Assembly: GCA_004762155.1 (NCBI GenBank)
Contig: SIHP01000002.1
Span: 124,001 to 188,000, forward strand
Source: Flavobacteriaceae bacterium
GTDB lineage: Bacteria; Bacteroidota; Bacteroidia; Flavobacteriales; Flavobacteriaceae
DNA: 64,000 bases
Direction: 5' to 3'
Of the stretch, positions 1-8,337 are shown one piece after another (position 1 is the first letter of the stretch; each line of letters begins with the position of its first letter). The notes beneath the pieces were generated by a model. That model made no database searches. It worked only from the letters and a program-made list of their open reading frames with translations, and was not told the origin of the DNA. The position numbers and the translations under genes are program-made.

Positions 1-522
1 AAGGTGTCAGATACCATTAGCAAAATAGGCCTCTTTAATCCCTTTACTATTCATCCTAACACAAGAGAGTTTGAAACCACCATTAAGAAGTCTGATTTCA
101 CAGATTTTGAAATTGACTTAGAAGACATCGCTACCAATGGAGAACATTATGATTATGCTGTTATACGACTAATGATTAAAGGAGGAAGTCAAAGTTTCTA
201 TACAGCATCTACTGCGGTATTTGACGATTTGGAGTTTGAATATAGTGATACTGTATTAAGTACAGATGAAACATTGGCTTTTAATAAAAAAATTGAAGTG
301 TATCCGAACCCAGTAACGGAAACTGTTAATATTCAGTTTTCAGAAAAACAATCAGAGGTTACTATTCTTTTATACAATAACATCGGTCAATTATTACTTC
401 ATAAAAAGAGTACTACAATTCAAGAGTATTCAATTAACATGAATGATTTTCCTAAAGGAGTGTATTACATCAAAATAAATAGTAGAGATAAAACAGGTGT
501 GAAAAAAATTATTAAAAAATAA
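1..522 (+). CDS. C-terminal part of a T9SS-secreted protein (5' end outside window)
   Basis: The reading frame is open from base 1, so the true start lies upstream; the GTG at position 4 is probably internal. The last 75 or so residues form a typical type IX secretion C-terminal domain: a YPNPV motif, a beta-strand-rich stretch, then FPKGVYYIKI and a basic KKIIKK end. Such domains direct passage across the outer membrane through the Por/T9SS translocon and are usually cleaved. The remaining N-terminal part has a beta-rich composition but no domain I can name. It ends 118 bases before the ECF sigma gene and just before a sigma-type promoter, so it is probably not part of that regulon. Confidence 0.85.
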   Translation, partial: KVSDTISKIGLFNPFTIHPNTREFETTIKKSDFTDFEIDLEDIATNGEHYDYAVIRLMIKGGSQSFYTASTAVFDDLEFEYSDTVLSTDETLAFNKKIEVYPNPVTETVNIQFSEKQSEVTILLYNNIGQLLLHKKSTTIQEYSINMNDFPKGVYYIKINSRDKTGVKKIIKK

Positions 523-532
523 TTTTTTTTTA

Positions 533-564
533 GAGGGTTTTTTATTTTTCATTCGTTTATATAA
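533..564 (+). promoter_or_regulatory. ECF-type promoter of the sigma factor gene (motif copy 1)
   Basis: GAGGGTTTTTT is followed by TTCGTTTATATAA, with 18 nt from the GGG (535) to the TCG (553). It lies about 80 bases before the sigma gene and matches nine further copies in the window. This suggests that the sigma factor activates its own gene. Confidence 0.75.
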
Positions 565-640
565 ATAGTACTTGCTTTTTAACAAAGAGTATTGTATTAT
601 AAAAACAGCTAACAGTATATTTGTTTCAACTAAAAAATAA

Positions 641-1174
641 ATGAGTTTACATTCCCCAACTACTAATTCTGTTTGTGAAGAACATAATTACAACACTATA
701 TTTAAAAACCACTCTAAAGATGTTTTTAACTTTTTAATGTTTAAATACGGACACAAACAATTTGCAGAAGATGCTGTACAAGAGTCTTTTATAACTTTAT
801 GGAAGAAATGTAGTGAAGTATCTTTAGAAAAAGCAAAATCGTATATATATACGGTTGCAAGAAATAAAATTATAGATTTGTTTAGAGGCGATAATACCGC
901 AAAAAAACATGCTAATGAACAGGTAACTACTATAGAAAAACAAACACCTGCTTTTATTTTAGAAGAAAAAGAATTTCATACAGCATTGAACAATGTACTG
1001 GCAAAAATGCCTGAAAAATATAGAATCCCTTTTTTATTGAATAGAATAGAAAAGAAAAAGTATAAAGAAATTGCTGAGATGTTAGACACCACAGTAAAAG
1101 CTATAGAAAAAAGGATTTATAATGCTTTAGAATTTTTACAAGAGGAATTACAAATACATAAAAAACGATTTTAA
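641..1174 (+). CDS. ECF-family RNA polymerase sigma factor (FecI-like)
   Basis: At 177 residues this is the usual length for an extracytoplasmic-function sigma factor. Residues of about 20-90 form sigma region 2 (the AEDAVQESFITLWKK stretch and YIYTVARNKIIDLFR). Residues of about 110-168 form region 4, with the helix-turn-helix YKEIAEMLDTTVKAIEKRI. The next gene is a FecR anti-sigma factor and the one after is a TonB-dependent receptor, the classical cell-surface signalling order. The same promoter-like motif precedes this gene, fecR and eight downstream genes, which makes this protein the likely activator of all of them. The assignment to the sigma family is firm; the regulon is inferred from the motif. 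Confidence 0.93.
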   Translation: MSLHSPTTNSVCEEHNYNTIFKNHSKDVFNFLMFKYGHKQFAEDAVQESFITLWKKCSEVSLEKAKSYIYTVARNKIIDLFRGDNTAKKHANEQVTTIEKQTPAFILEEKEFHTALNNVLAKMPEKYRIPFLLNRIEKKKYKEIAEMLDTTVKAIEKRIYNALEFLQEELQIHKKRF

Positions 1175-1177
1175 TTA

Positions 1178-1211
1178 GCGGGTTTTTAACATTTCAATCG
1201 TTTATATAATA
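1178..1211 (+). promoter_or_regulatory. ECF-type promoter of fecR (motif copy 2)
   Basis: GCGGGTTTTTAAC is followed by ATCGTTTATATAATA, with 18 nt from GGG (1180) to TCG (1198). It sits in the short gap between the sigma and anti-sigma genes. The anti-sigma/receptor pair therefore appears to have its own copy of the promoter. Confidence 0.75.
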
Positions 1212-1222
1212 TAGACAGTAGC

Positions 1223-2128
1223 ATGGCAGATAAAAAAAATACAGATATTCATCAATATTTAAACTTTGAATTTTCTTCGGATGAAGAAACAGCGTTTAAA
1301 AATTCTGATGCTTATCAAAAACACAAAGACGTTTTAGAGTTATTAGAAAACACCAACGCCATTACCTTTGATGAAACGGCTATGTTGGCAAACATAAACA
1401 CTAAAAAAACAAGTAAACCAAAAGTAATTCCGTTGTATAAAAAATGGTGGCCAACTTCCGTTGCTGCTTCTATTTTAATATGCTGCGCTGCCTTTTTTGT
1501 TTACGCATTAAAACCCGTTTCTTATACGACAACTGTTGGTGAATCTCTAGAGTTTTCTTTGCCAGACAAGTCTTCTGTTTGGTTAAATGCAAAATCAGAA
1601 ATTAGTTATAACAAAGATTGGGAAAACTCAAGAGATATTGAGTTAAACGGGGAGGCTTATTTTGAAGTTGCTAAAGGAAAAAAATTTACGGTAAAAACAC
1701 CACAAGGTAGCGTAAGTGTTTTGGGTACAAAATTTAACGTAAAACAACGCGATGCTTTTTTTGAAGTACATTGTTTTGAAGGTGCTGTGGCTGTGGAATA
1801 TAACAACAGCAAAACAATTTTAAAAGCCAACGATGTTTTTTATTCTAAAGCTGCAAAAAAACAGCAGAACGAACTTAACAAACCGCATTGGATTGCAAAG
1901 AAATCGGTATTTAAAAACACGTATTTAAATGATGTTCTTACAGATATTAGCTTGCATTATGCTATTGACTTTAAAAACACTGAAAACATAAAAAATTTAG
2001 ATTTAAAATATACAGGAAGCTACGAATACACAGATGATTTACAAACAGTATTAGATGTACTAAGTACTTCTTTAAACTTAACATATACAATTAAAAACAA
2101 ATCTGTTTATTTGAGTACAAAAGAATGA
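1223..2128 (+). CDS. FecR-family anti-sigma factor
   Basis: The protein has 301 residues. The N-terminal 70 or so are cytoplasmic and would bind the sigma factor. One membrane span lies at about residues 76-96 (WWPTSVAASILICCAAFFVYAL, here split by its own Trp pair). A periplasmic FecR domain follows at about 100-195, containing GEAYFEVAKGKKFTVKTPQG and LGTKFNVK. The last 75 residues resemble the DUF4974 domain common in Bacteroidota FecR proteins. In this family the periplasmic part senses the receptor's STN domain and releases or activates the sigma factor. Its stop overlaps the start of the receptor gene by 4 bases (ATGA), so the two are translationally coupled. Confidence 0.92.
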   Translation: MADKKNTDIHQYLNFEFSSDEETAFKNSDAYQKHKDVLELLENTNAITFDETAMLANINTKKTSKPKVIPLYKKWWPTSVAASILICCAAFFVYALKPVSYTTTVGESLEFSLPDKSSVWLNAKSEISYNKDWENSRDIELNGEAYFEVAKGKKFTVKTPQGSVSVLGTKFNVKQRDAFFEVHCFEGAVAVEYNNSKTILKANDVFYSKAAKKQQNELNKPHWIAKKSVFKNTYLNDVLTDISLHYAIDFKNTENIKNLDLKYTGSYEYTDDLQTVLDVLSTSLNLTYTIKNKSVYLSTKE

Positions 2129-4641
2129 TAATACACAAAAAACTTTTTCACGCTCTATTTCTTTTATTTTTTTCCTTCGTTTGTTTTTCTCAGAAAAAAC
2201 AAACGCTCTTGGAAACGCATTTAAAGAGTATTGAAACACATTTTAATATTACTTTTAATTACGAATCTGGACTTATAAAAAACAAAACTTGTAACACCTG
2301 TTTTGTTAATAAAAAGGAAACCTTAAACGATCATATTTCTTATTTAGAAAAAACATTTCAATTAAAATTCACATCCGTTACTGCTACCAAAATTGTAATT
2401 CGTTCTAAAGAAATCACCTCTTTATTTCTTTTAGATATTGATGATCAAACTCCTATAGAAGATATTGTGGTTACCAATACACTTTCTAAAAAAACATGGA
2501 TTAGCAATACAAATGGCGAAATTAATTTTAAAAACACTGCTCCAAAAGAAATTACAATCAACCATTTAAATTATGGTCAGCAAACAATTGCTTTAGATTC
2601 TTTAAACGGAAACATTTTATATCTTCAAAAAGAAATTCAAAATTTAGATGAATTATTTTTATACCAATATTTTACTAATGGTACTTATATAAATAAAGGT
2701 GGTAACTTTTTTATCAAACCTAAAAAAATAGATTTTCTTGCCGGGCAAACTTCGCATAATGTTATTAAAAGTTTAGAAAACTTACCGCAAGTAATTAGTA
2801 ATAGCGAATCTATTTCCGATTTAATTATAAAAGGTGGAACACAAGATCAGAACTTGTTTTTATGGAATGATATTAAAGTATATCAAAATCATCATTTCTT
2901 CGGATTAATTTCTGCTTTTAACGAAAACTTAGTTAGTAAAATTAATTTGTATGATAATGCTACACCTGCAAAATATGGGAATAGTACAAGTGGTGTAATT
3001 AGTTTAGAACATGACAATAACATTGCAGAAAAATCAAAATTTGGTATTGGAGCTAATTTTTTAAGTGTAGATGCCTATGCTAAGCTTCCTTTTACCAAAA
3101 AAAGCGAACTGCAAGTTTCTGCAAGAAAATCGCTTACAGAATCTTGGAAATCGCCAACCTATTTAAAATATTCTAAAAAAATATTTCAATCGTCTTTTGT
3201 AAATTCTAATGATCTTGTTGAAAATAATGATATTACAAGCAACGATTCTTTTAATTTTTATGATACACAATTGCAATACACCTATAAGCCAAATGCAACA
3301 AATGTTTTTAATGTTAACGGAATTTATTTAAAAAACAATCTTTCATATATAGAAGAAGATATTTTAAATGTAAATACTAAACAAAGTAATTTAGAGCAAG
3401 AAAATTTATCTTTTGGTGTAAACTGGCAACATACTTTTTTTAATAAAGCAACGGTAAAAACTTCGTTTAACTATTCTAAACACAATATGTACGGTGGTAA
3501 TTTTTTATTATCAAAAGAAATTGCAAGTTTGGAATATAATAGTATTAAAAATTTAGAAACTAAAATAGAGTATACATCTAAACCTCTTACAACTGGGTTT
3601 AATCATGCAATAGGTGTTTCTTATGATTTTTTAACCACGCAAAACAATACCACAAACTTTAACGCATTATTTATAGCTAACCGAACACAAAACAGTGCTA
3701 TTTATAATGTTTACGGAACACTTAATTATCAAAAAGATAAAGTTGCTACTGGTTTAGAATTACGCAATACGTATTACGAGTTTTTAAAATCTTTTCAGGT
3801 AGAACCTCGTTTTTATTTTACCTATGAATTATCTCCTCAATTTAAACTTCAAATACGAAGCGAACGAAAAACGCAAAACATATCGCAAGTAATAGATTTA
3901 GAAAATAACTTTTTAGGTATTGAAAAAAGACGTTGGAACATGGCTAATAACGAGTTAGCACCACTTCAAAAAAGCAATCAATTAGAAGTAGGATTTATTT
4001 TAAAAACTCCTAAAAATATTTTTAATTTTAGTCTGTACAATAAAGAAGTAGCTGGTATTACCACCAATAACCAAGGTTTTCAGAATTTAAATCAGTTTGA
4101 AAACCATTTTGGTAATTATACCATTCAAGGAATTCAAGCACATTACAACTTTAAAAGTAAACATTTAAATGCATGGCTAAGTTATAACTATAGCGTAAAT
4201 AAATATGAATTTAAAAATTTAGCTCCTGCTGTTTTTTACAACAATAACGATATTAGAAATAGCCTTATTACAGGAATAAACTTAAAACAAAAAGGGTTTA
4301 ATTTTGCGGTAAGTATGGAGTATAATTCTGGAAAACCTTTTACGTCTATAAATGACGAAACACCTATTATAGAAGGTGTTTTTAATACCATCAATTACAA
4401 CCAACCAAACGACAAACGAATGCGTGATTATGTAAGGTTTGATACAACTATTAGTTATAAATTTAAGCTTTCTAAAAAAACAAAATACAAAATAGCCTTG
4501 GGGATGATAAATATCGGAAATCGTGAAAATATACTCAGTCGTTATTATACATTAACCGAAGATAAAAACGCTATAGAAATATTAGACAAATATGGTTTAG
4601 AGTTTACACCAAACCTTTCTTTAAATATTGATTTTTTATAA
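2125..4641 (+). CDS. TonB-dependent outer-membrane receptor with STN signalling domain
   Basis: The 838-residue protein starts with a signal peptide ending near CFSQ at residue 22. Residues of about 30-95 form a secretin/TonB (STN) domain, the part that speaks to FecR. They are followed by a carboxypeptidase-regulatory-like beta-sandwich to about 170, a plug domain at about 195-300 (LPQVISNSESISDLIIKGG), and a 22-strand-type barrel to the end. No SusD-like partner follows, so this is not an ordinary glycan-uptake SusCD pair. Instead seven paralogous lipoproteins lie directly downstream under matching promoters. The ligand is unknown. It could be an imported molecule or one of the neighbouring surface proteins; the latter is my inference. 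Confidence 0.9.
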   Translation: MIIHKKLFHALFLLFFSFVCFSQKKQTLLETHLKSIETHFNITFNYESGLIKNKTCNTCFVNKKETLNDHISYLEKTFQLKFTSVTATKIVIRSKEITSLFLLDIDDQTPIEDIVVTNTLSKKTWISNTNGEINFKNTAPKEITINHLNYGQQTIALDSLNGNILYLQKEIQNLDELFLYQYFTNGTYINKGGNFFIKPKKIDFLAGQTSHNVIKSLENLPQVISNSESISDLIIKGGTQDQNLFLWNDIKVYQNHHFFGLISAFNENLVSKINLYDNATPAKYGNSTSGVISLEHDNNIAEKSKFGIGANFLSVDAYAKLPFTKKSELQVSARKSLTESWKSPTYLKYSKKIFQSSFVNSNDLVENNDITSNDSFNFYDTQLQYTYKPNATNVFNVNGIYLKNNLSYIEEDILNVNTKQSNLEQENLSFGVNWQHTFFNKATVKTSFNYSKHNMYGGNFLLSKEIASLEYNSIKNLETKIEYTSKPLTTGFNHAIGVSYDFLTTQNNTTNFNALFIANRTQNSAIYNVYGTLNYQKDKVATGLELRNTYYEFLKSFQVEPRFYFTYELSPQFKLQIRSERKTQNISQVIDLENNFLGIEKRRWNMANNELAPLQKSNQLEVGFILKTPKNIFNFSLYNKEVAGITTNNQGFQNLNQFENHFGNYTIQGIQAHYNFKSKHLNAWLSYNYSVNKYEFKNLAPAVFYNNNDIRNSLITGINLKQKGFNFAVSMEYNSGKPFTSINDETPIIEGVFNTINYNQPNDKRMRDYVRFDTTISYKFKLSKKTKYKIALGMINIGNRENILSRYYTLTEDKNAIEILDKYGLEFTPNLSLNIDFL

Positions 4642-4660
4642 AAAAAAACACTTTTTTTAA

Positions 4661-4690
4661 GAGGGAATTTAAAAACTGAATCGTTTTAAT
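4661..4690 (+). promoter_or_regulatory. ECF-type promoter of lipoprotein paralog 1 (motif copy 3)
   Basis: GAGGGAATTT is followed by TCGTTTTAAT, with 18 nt from GGG (4663) to TCG (4681). The -10-like element lies 37 bases before the ATG. This is the only lipoprotein copy with AA instead of TT directly after GGG. Confidence 0.75.
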
Positions 4691-4717
4691 TATAGTAACA
4701 ACTTATAAACATTTATT

Positions 4718-5728
4718 ATGAAAAACTTTTTTAAAACAGTTATCTTATTACTTATAACAACTGTAGTTTTAAAGTCTTGTGAATCTAATGAAACTGTAGA
4801 AGATATCACTTCTGATGAATTAGCAATAACTAGTGACTTAGGGGATAAGATAATTGCTACGGCAAGCTCTCTTAACGATTATAATTTCTTTGTAAATAAC
4901 GCAACAGAGAGTAATTGTGACATATTATCTCTTACTCGTGGTTATTTTAATAACCCAGAAGGAGATTTTTACTTCATTAGTTTGACAAATATAGAATCAT
5001 TAGACATGTGGCTTACAGCATATGAAAATGTAAAAATAGATGCTTTTAATTCAATAGGAGTAGAATTTTCTGATGAAGATTTTTTTATATCATATGTAAC
5101 TAATCCTTCTTCAAATTTTAGTTTAGAAAAACGTGAATCAATATTAAATTACTTTGAAAACTGTGAATTTAATTCCGGTGATACTACTGATACTGGTTTA
5201 CCTTTTACTGATATTTCTTCAAACTGTAGTACTAGTAATAATGCTTCAATTAATATCTTTTTATATAATGAAGATGGTACGGCTATTAATAGTTTTAATT
5301 CTTTAGATTCAGTAGTAGCTTCACTAGATATTTATAATACTCAAAACAATACTAATTATAGTTTAGAAAATGTATCAGTTAGTTATCTCTTATATTTTAA
5401 CAACAATTCTGAGGTTACACTTAATAGAACAAAAGATCTATTAAATTATTTTGAAAATTGTATGTTTTCTAGAGATGTTTCTGATGATGATTGTTTAAAT
5501 TTTGTATATCCTTTAGAAGTTAATCGTTTTAACTTACAATTAGAAGAAGTAATTACTACTACTATAGAAAATGATGAAGATTTAATAACTACATTTAATA
5601 CAGATGTGGGTGAACTTGGTTTTGTTTTTCCTATAAATTTATTAGGGCAAGACGGAACTGTTTTAACTATAGAAACCAATGAAGCTCTTGAAATTGCTTT
5701 AGATAGTGCTGCTACTTATTGCGAATAA
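4718..5728 (+). CDS. Array lipoprotein, paralog 1
   Basis: The 336-residue protein has a lipoprotein signal with the lipobox LKSC (lipidated Cys21) and an acidic stretch behind it (ESNETVEDITSDE). That stretch recalls the surface-export signals of Bacteroidota lipoproteins. The mature part contains three modules, each bounded by two cysteines: NCD to ENCEF, NCS to ENCMF, and DDCLNF to TYCE. The first two end in a YFENC motif. The third contains FVYPLEVN and FVFPINLL..DGT, then TNEALEIALDSA. I do not recognise a function. No catalytic motif is visible, and the modules look like small disulfide-stabilised beta domains. It is the first of seven paralogs after the TonB-dependent receptor and shares their promoter type. 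Confidence 0.85.
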   Translation: MKNFFKTVILLLITTVVLKSCESNETVEDITSDELAITSDLGDKIIATASSLNDYNFFVNNATESNCDILSLTRGYFNNPEGDFYFISLTNIESLDMWLTAYENVKIDAFNSIGVEFSDEDFFISYVTNPSSNFSLEKRESILNYFENCEFNSGDTTDTGLPFTDISSNCSTSNNASINIFLYNEDGTAINSFNSLDSVVASLDIYNTQNNTNYSLENVSVSYLLYFNNNSEVTLNRTKDLLNYFENCMFSRDVSDDDCLNFVYPLEVNRFNLQLEEVITTTIENDEDLITTFNTDVGELGFVFPINLLGQDGTVLTIETNEALEIALDSAATYCE

Positions 5729-5811
5729 TCTCTTTTTCATGTTTTTAAGTATTATTTACTGTAGTTATTTAAGCGATAAACACGTCAATTAATCATTCAA
5801 AATTTCATTTT

Positions 5812-5850
5812 AAACCCTCCAAAAAAACACTTTTTTTTGGAGGGTTTTTA
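5812..5850 (+). terminator. Hairpin terminator overlapping the next promoter
   Basis: AAACCCTCCAAAAAAA (5812-5827) and its perfect complement at 5832-5847 form a 16-bp stem with a 4-nt loop, and T residues follow. The right arm contains the GGAGGGTTTT that serves as the upstream promoter element of paralog 2. Termination of unit 1 and initiation of unit 2 therefore use the same bases. Confidence 0.65.
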
Positions 5851-5869
5851 AAAACTAAATCGTTTTAAT
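5839..5869 (+). promoter_or_regulatory. ECF-type promoter of paralog 2 (motif copy 4)
   Basis: GGAGGGTTTTTA is followed by TCGTTTTAAT, with 18 nt from GGG (5842) to TCG (5860). It lies 37 bases before the ATG, as in paralog 1. Confidence 0.78.
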
Positions 5870-5896
5870 TATAGTAACAACTTACAAACATTTATT

Positions 5897-6898
5897 ATGA
5901 AAAACTTTTTAAAAACAGTTATCTTATTATTCTTAACAACTGTAGTTTTAAAATCTTGTGAATCTAATGAAACTGTAGAAGATATCATTTCTGATGAGCA
6001 ATCAATAACTACCGATTTAGCTGATAAAATAATTGCTACAGCAACAACTATTATAAGAGATATTGATCTTATTAACTTTGGTTGTAACGCTACTTTAATT
6101 GGTTATTTTAGAGATTATCAAGGAGAACAAATTTCCTTCACTATAGATCTAGAAAACTGGGATAATGGTTATCCTGAATTAAAACAAAATATTTTTCTAG
6201 AACATGGATTTGAATTCACAGATGACGATTTTTTCTTAACAGCAGTTGACATTTCTTTGGGAGGGCAATGGCCTACCGAAATTTTATATGAACGAGAACA
6301 ATGGATAAACTATTTTGAAGACTGTAGTTACGATGGTACTATTACCAATACGTCTATTGTAGAAAAAGTTTATATTTCAGAAATTAATTATAATTGTAGT
6401 GGTAGTGTTACTTATTTAGCAGATGGTAATATTGTTATTCCAGATGTAATAACATCTTCTTTAAGTTCTGGTATTGGTTACTTAGAAGATCTTTTAGGTC
6501 TATTTAATCTTAATAATAATACAAATTATACAATAGAAGATGTTTATATAGAACAATTAACATATGTTTCTCTAACAGGACACTATAATTCGACTTATAG
6601 TAGAGAAGACATGCTAAATTATTTTGAAGATTGTGTTTTAAACAGAGAACCGAATACTAATTGTTTAAATTTTGTATATCCTTTAAAAGTTAATCGTTTT
6701 AACTTACAATTAGAAGAAGTAATTACTACTACTATAGAAAATGATGAAGATTTAACAACTACATTTAATACAGATATTGGTGAACTTGAATTTGTTTTTC
6801 CTATAAATTTATTAGGGCAAAACGGAACTGTTGTAACCATAGATACTAATGATGCTCTTGAAATTGCTTTAGATAGTGCTGCTACCTATTGTGAATAA
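5897..6898 (+). CDS. Array lipoprotein, paralog 2
   Basis: The protein has 333 residues with lipobox LKSC (Cys21). The signal peptide and first 40 residues are almost the same as in paralog 1. The middle is different: module 1 runs from GCNATLIGYF to FEDCSYD and module 2 from NYNCSGS to FEDCVLN. Module 3 (TNCLNFVYPLKVN to TYCE) is again nearly identical to paralog 1, including at the DNA level over more than 100 bases around 6660-6780. This pattern of conserved ends and divergent middle suggests gene conversion or diversifying selection. The function is unknown; it is probably anchored in the outer membrane. Confidence 0.85.
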   Translation: MKNFLKTVILLFLTTVVLKSCESNETVEDIISDEQSITTDLADKIIATATTIIRDIDLINFGCNATLIGYFRDYQGEQISFTIDLENWDNGYPELKQNIFLEHGFEFTDDDFFLTAVDISLGGQWPTEILYEREQWINYFEDCSYDGTITNTSIVEKVYISEINYNCSGSVTYLADGNIVIPDVITSSLSSGIGYLEDLLGLFNLNNNTNYTIEDVYIEQLTYVSLTGHYNSTYSREDMLNYFEDCVLNREPNTNCLNFVYPLKVNRFNLQLEEVITTTIENDEDLTTTFNTDIGELEFVFPINLLGQNGTVVTIDTNDALEIALDSAATYCE

Positions 6899-6917
6899 TC
6901 TCTTTTTCAAAAAACAT

Positions 6918-6948
6918 AAAAAAGCTCAGTTGAAAAACTGAGCTTTTT
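6918..6948 (+). terminator. Rho-independent terminator after paralog 2
   Basis: AAAGCTCAGTT and AACTGAGCTTT form an 11-bp stem with a short A-rich loop, followed by a T run. The same stem sequence recurs after paralogs 3, 4, 5 and 6. Confidence 0.85.
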
Positions 6949-7038
6949 CGTTTTATACTATTATGAAAGCTCCTGAAAACCTAACACATCCATTATTACT
7001 TAAGATTTTATTTCATTCTAAATTTTCTTTAAAAAAAT

Positions 7039-7069
7039 CACTTTTTTTGGAGGGTTTTTATAAACTAAA
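7039..7069 (+). promoter_or_regulatory. ECF-type promoter of paralog 3 (motif copy 5)
   Basis: GGAGGGTTTTTA is followed by TCGTTTTAAT, with 18 nt from GGG (7042) to TCG (7060). The left arm of the hairpin seen at 5812 is reduced to an A run here, so the terminator-promoter overlap is mostly lost. Confidence 0.78.
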
Positions 7070-7103
7070 TCGTTTTAATAATAGTAATAATTAATTATAA
7101 AAA

Positions 7104-8132
7104 ATGAAAAATATTTTTAAAAATTTCGCATTCCTATTATTAACAGCTGTCTTTTTTCAGTCGTGTACCTCTAACGAATCTGACGAAGAACTTGTTTCCG
7201 ACGAACTAACAATAACTACTGAATTAGCAGATAAAATAACAGCTACAGCAACCTCTCTTAATGATGTTAATTTTCTTGAAAAGTACGCAGCAAACGCATG
7301 TGGTAATATATATATTAGTGGTTATTTTAGAAATCCACAAGGATATAATTCTGAATATATTTCTTTATTCGAAGAATGGAGCCTTCCTGAGTTTTACGCA
7401 AAAAAACAAGCTATAATTCAAAGTACAGGAATAGATTTCACTAATGATGACTTTTTTCTATCTTTTATAACGACTCCAGATCCAGATGCTTGGACTGAAA
7501 ACAGACTTTTATATAACCGTAAAAGCTATTTAGATTATTTTGATGATTGTAACTATGAAGAAGAAGAATCTTCTTATAATAACATTTATATTCCGTTATC
7601 TGAATTTAACTTTAATTGTAACAATGGAGCCATTGTTATTTACTCTTTACAAAGTTCATTTTTCTTGCAAGAACCTTTAGATTCTGGGTTAACTCCTATT
7701 GAAAACAAACTAATCACCTATAACTCTGAGCATAATACATCTTTTACATTAGATGATATAACTATTGATCATTTATTATATCCGATTCCAGATACAACGA
7801 ATATATTTGAGGAACAAAAGTATGTATTATTACAAGAAGAAAAGGACATACTAAACTACTTTAGCAATTGTTCGCTTGCCAGAGATATTAATGACAACGA
7901 TTGTTTAAACTTTGTATATCCTTTACAAATAAATCGTACAAACCAACAAACAAATGAAGTTATCACTTTAGAAAATGATGAAGATTTAACAACCTCTTTT
8001 AATGCAAATACAAACGTATTAAGTTTTGTTTTCCCTATCAGTTTATTAGGACAAGACGGAACAGTTTTAACTATAGACACTAATGAAGCTCTTGAAATTG
8101 CTTTAGATAATTCTGCTACCTATTGTGAATAA
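7104..8132 (+). CDS. Array lipoprotein, paralog 3
   Basis: At 342 residues this is the longest paralog. The lipobox is FFQSC (Cys21), followed by TSNESDEELVSDE, an acidic tether shared with paralog 4. The three cysteine-bracketed modules are present: NACGNIYISGYF to FDDCNYE, FNCNNGA to FSNCSLA, and NDCLNFVYPLQIN to TYCE. A glutamate-rich insertion (YEEEESS) follows module 1, and module 2 carries a longer loop (DTTNIFEEQKYVLLQEEK). The product is presumably an outer-membrane lipoprotein of the same family. No enzymatic motif is visible and I cannot assign a role beyond membership of the array. Confidence 0.85.
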   Translation: MKNIFKNFAFLLLTAVFFQSCTSNESDEELVSDELTITTELADKITATATSLNDVNFLEKYAANACGNIYISGYFRNPQGYNSEYISLFEEWSLPEFYAKKQAIIQSTGIDFTNDDFFLSFITTPDPDAWTENRLLYNRKSYLDYFDDCNYEEEESSYNNIYIPLSEFNFNCNNGAIVIYSLQSSFFLQEPLDSGLTPIENKLITYNSEHNTSFTLDDITIDHLLYPIPDTTNIFEEQKYVLLQEEKDILNYFSNCSLARDINDNDCLNFVYPLQINRTNQQTNEVITLENDEDLTTSFNANTNVLSFVFPISLLGQDGTVLTIDTNEALEIALDNSATYCE

Positions 8133-8151
8133 TCTCTTTTTCAAAAAACAT

Positions 8152-8183
8152 AAAAAAGCTCAGTTGAAAAACTGAGCTTTTTC
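8152..8183 (+). terminator. Rho-independent terminator after paralog 3
   Basis: The stem AAAGCTCAGTT / AACTGAGCTTT is followed by a T run, the same as after paralog 2. Confidence 0.85.
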
Positions 8184-8282
8184 ATTTTATACTATTATGA
8201 AAGCTTCTGAAAACCTAACACATCCATTATTACTTAAGATTTTATTTCATTCTAAATTTTCTTTAAAAAAATACTTTTTTTT

Positions 8283-8313
8283 GGAGGGTTTTTACAAACT
8301 GAATCGTTTTAAT
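8283..8313 (+). promoter_or_regulatory. ECF-type promoter of paralog 4 (motif copy 6)
   Basis: GGAGGGTTTTTAC is followed by TCGTTTTAAT, with 18 nt from GGG (8286) to TCG (8304). Confidence 0.78.
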
Positions 8314-8337
8314 AATAACAATATATAAATACATAAT

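Larger units (their letters stand above)
6893..7092. repeat. Intergenic direct repeat, copy A
   Basis: About 200 bases running from the stop codon of paralog 2 through its terminator to the promoter of paralog 3 recur at 8127-8325 with only a handful of differences. The duplication unit therefore included the terminator and the next promoter, not just the gene. Confidence 0.85.
8127..8325. repeat. Intergenic direct repeat, copy B
   Basis: This is the second copy of the repeat at 6893-7092, covering the stop of paralog 3, its terminator and the promoter of paralog 4. Confidence 0.85.

Noticed and set aside
641..4641. Polysaccharide utilisation locus
   Set aside because: The sigma/anti-sigma/receptor trio is reminiscent of one, but there is no SusD, no glycoside hydrolase and no sugar transporter in the regulon. 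The output genes are lipoproteins without catalytic motifs.
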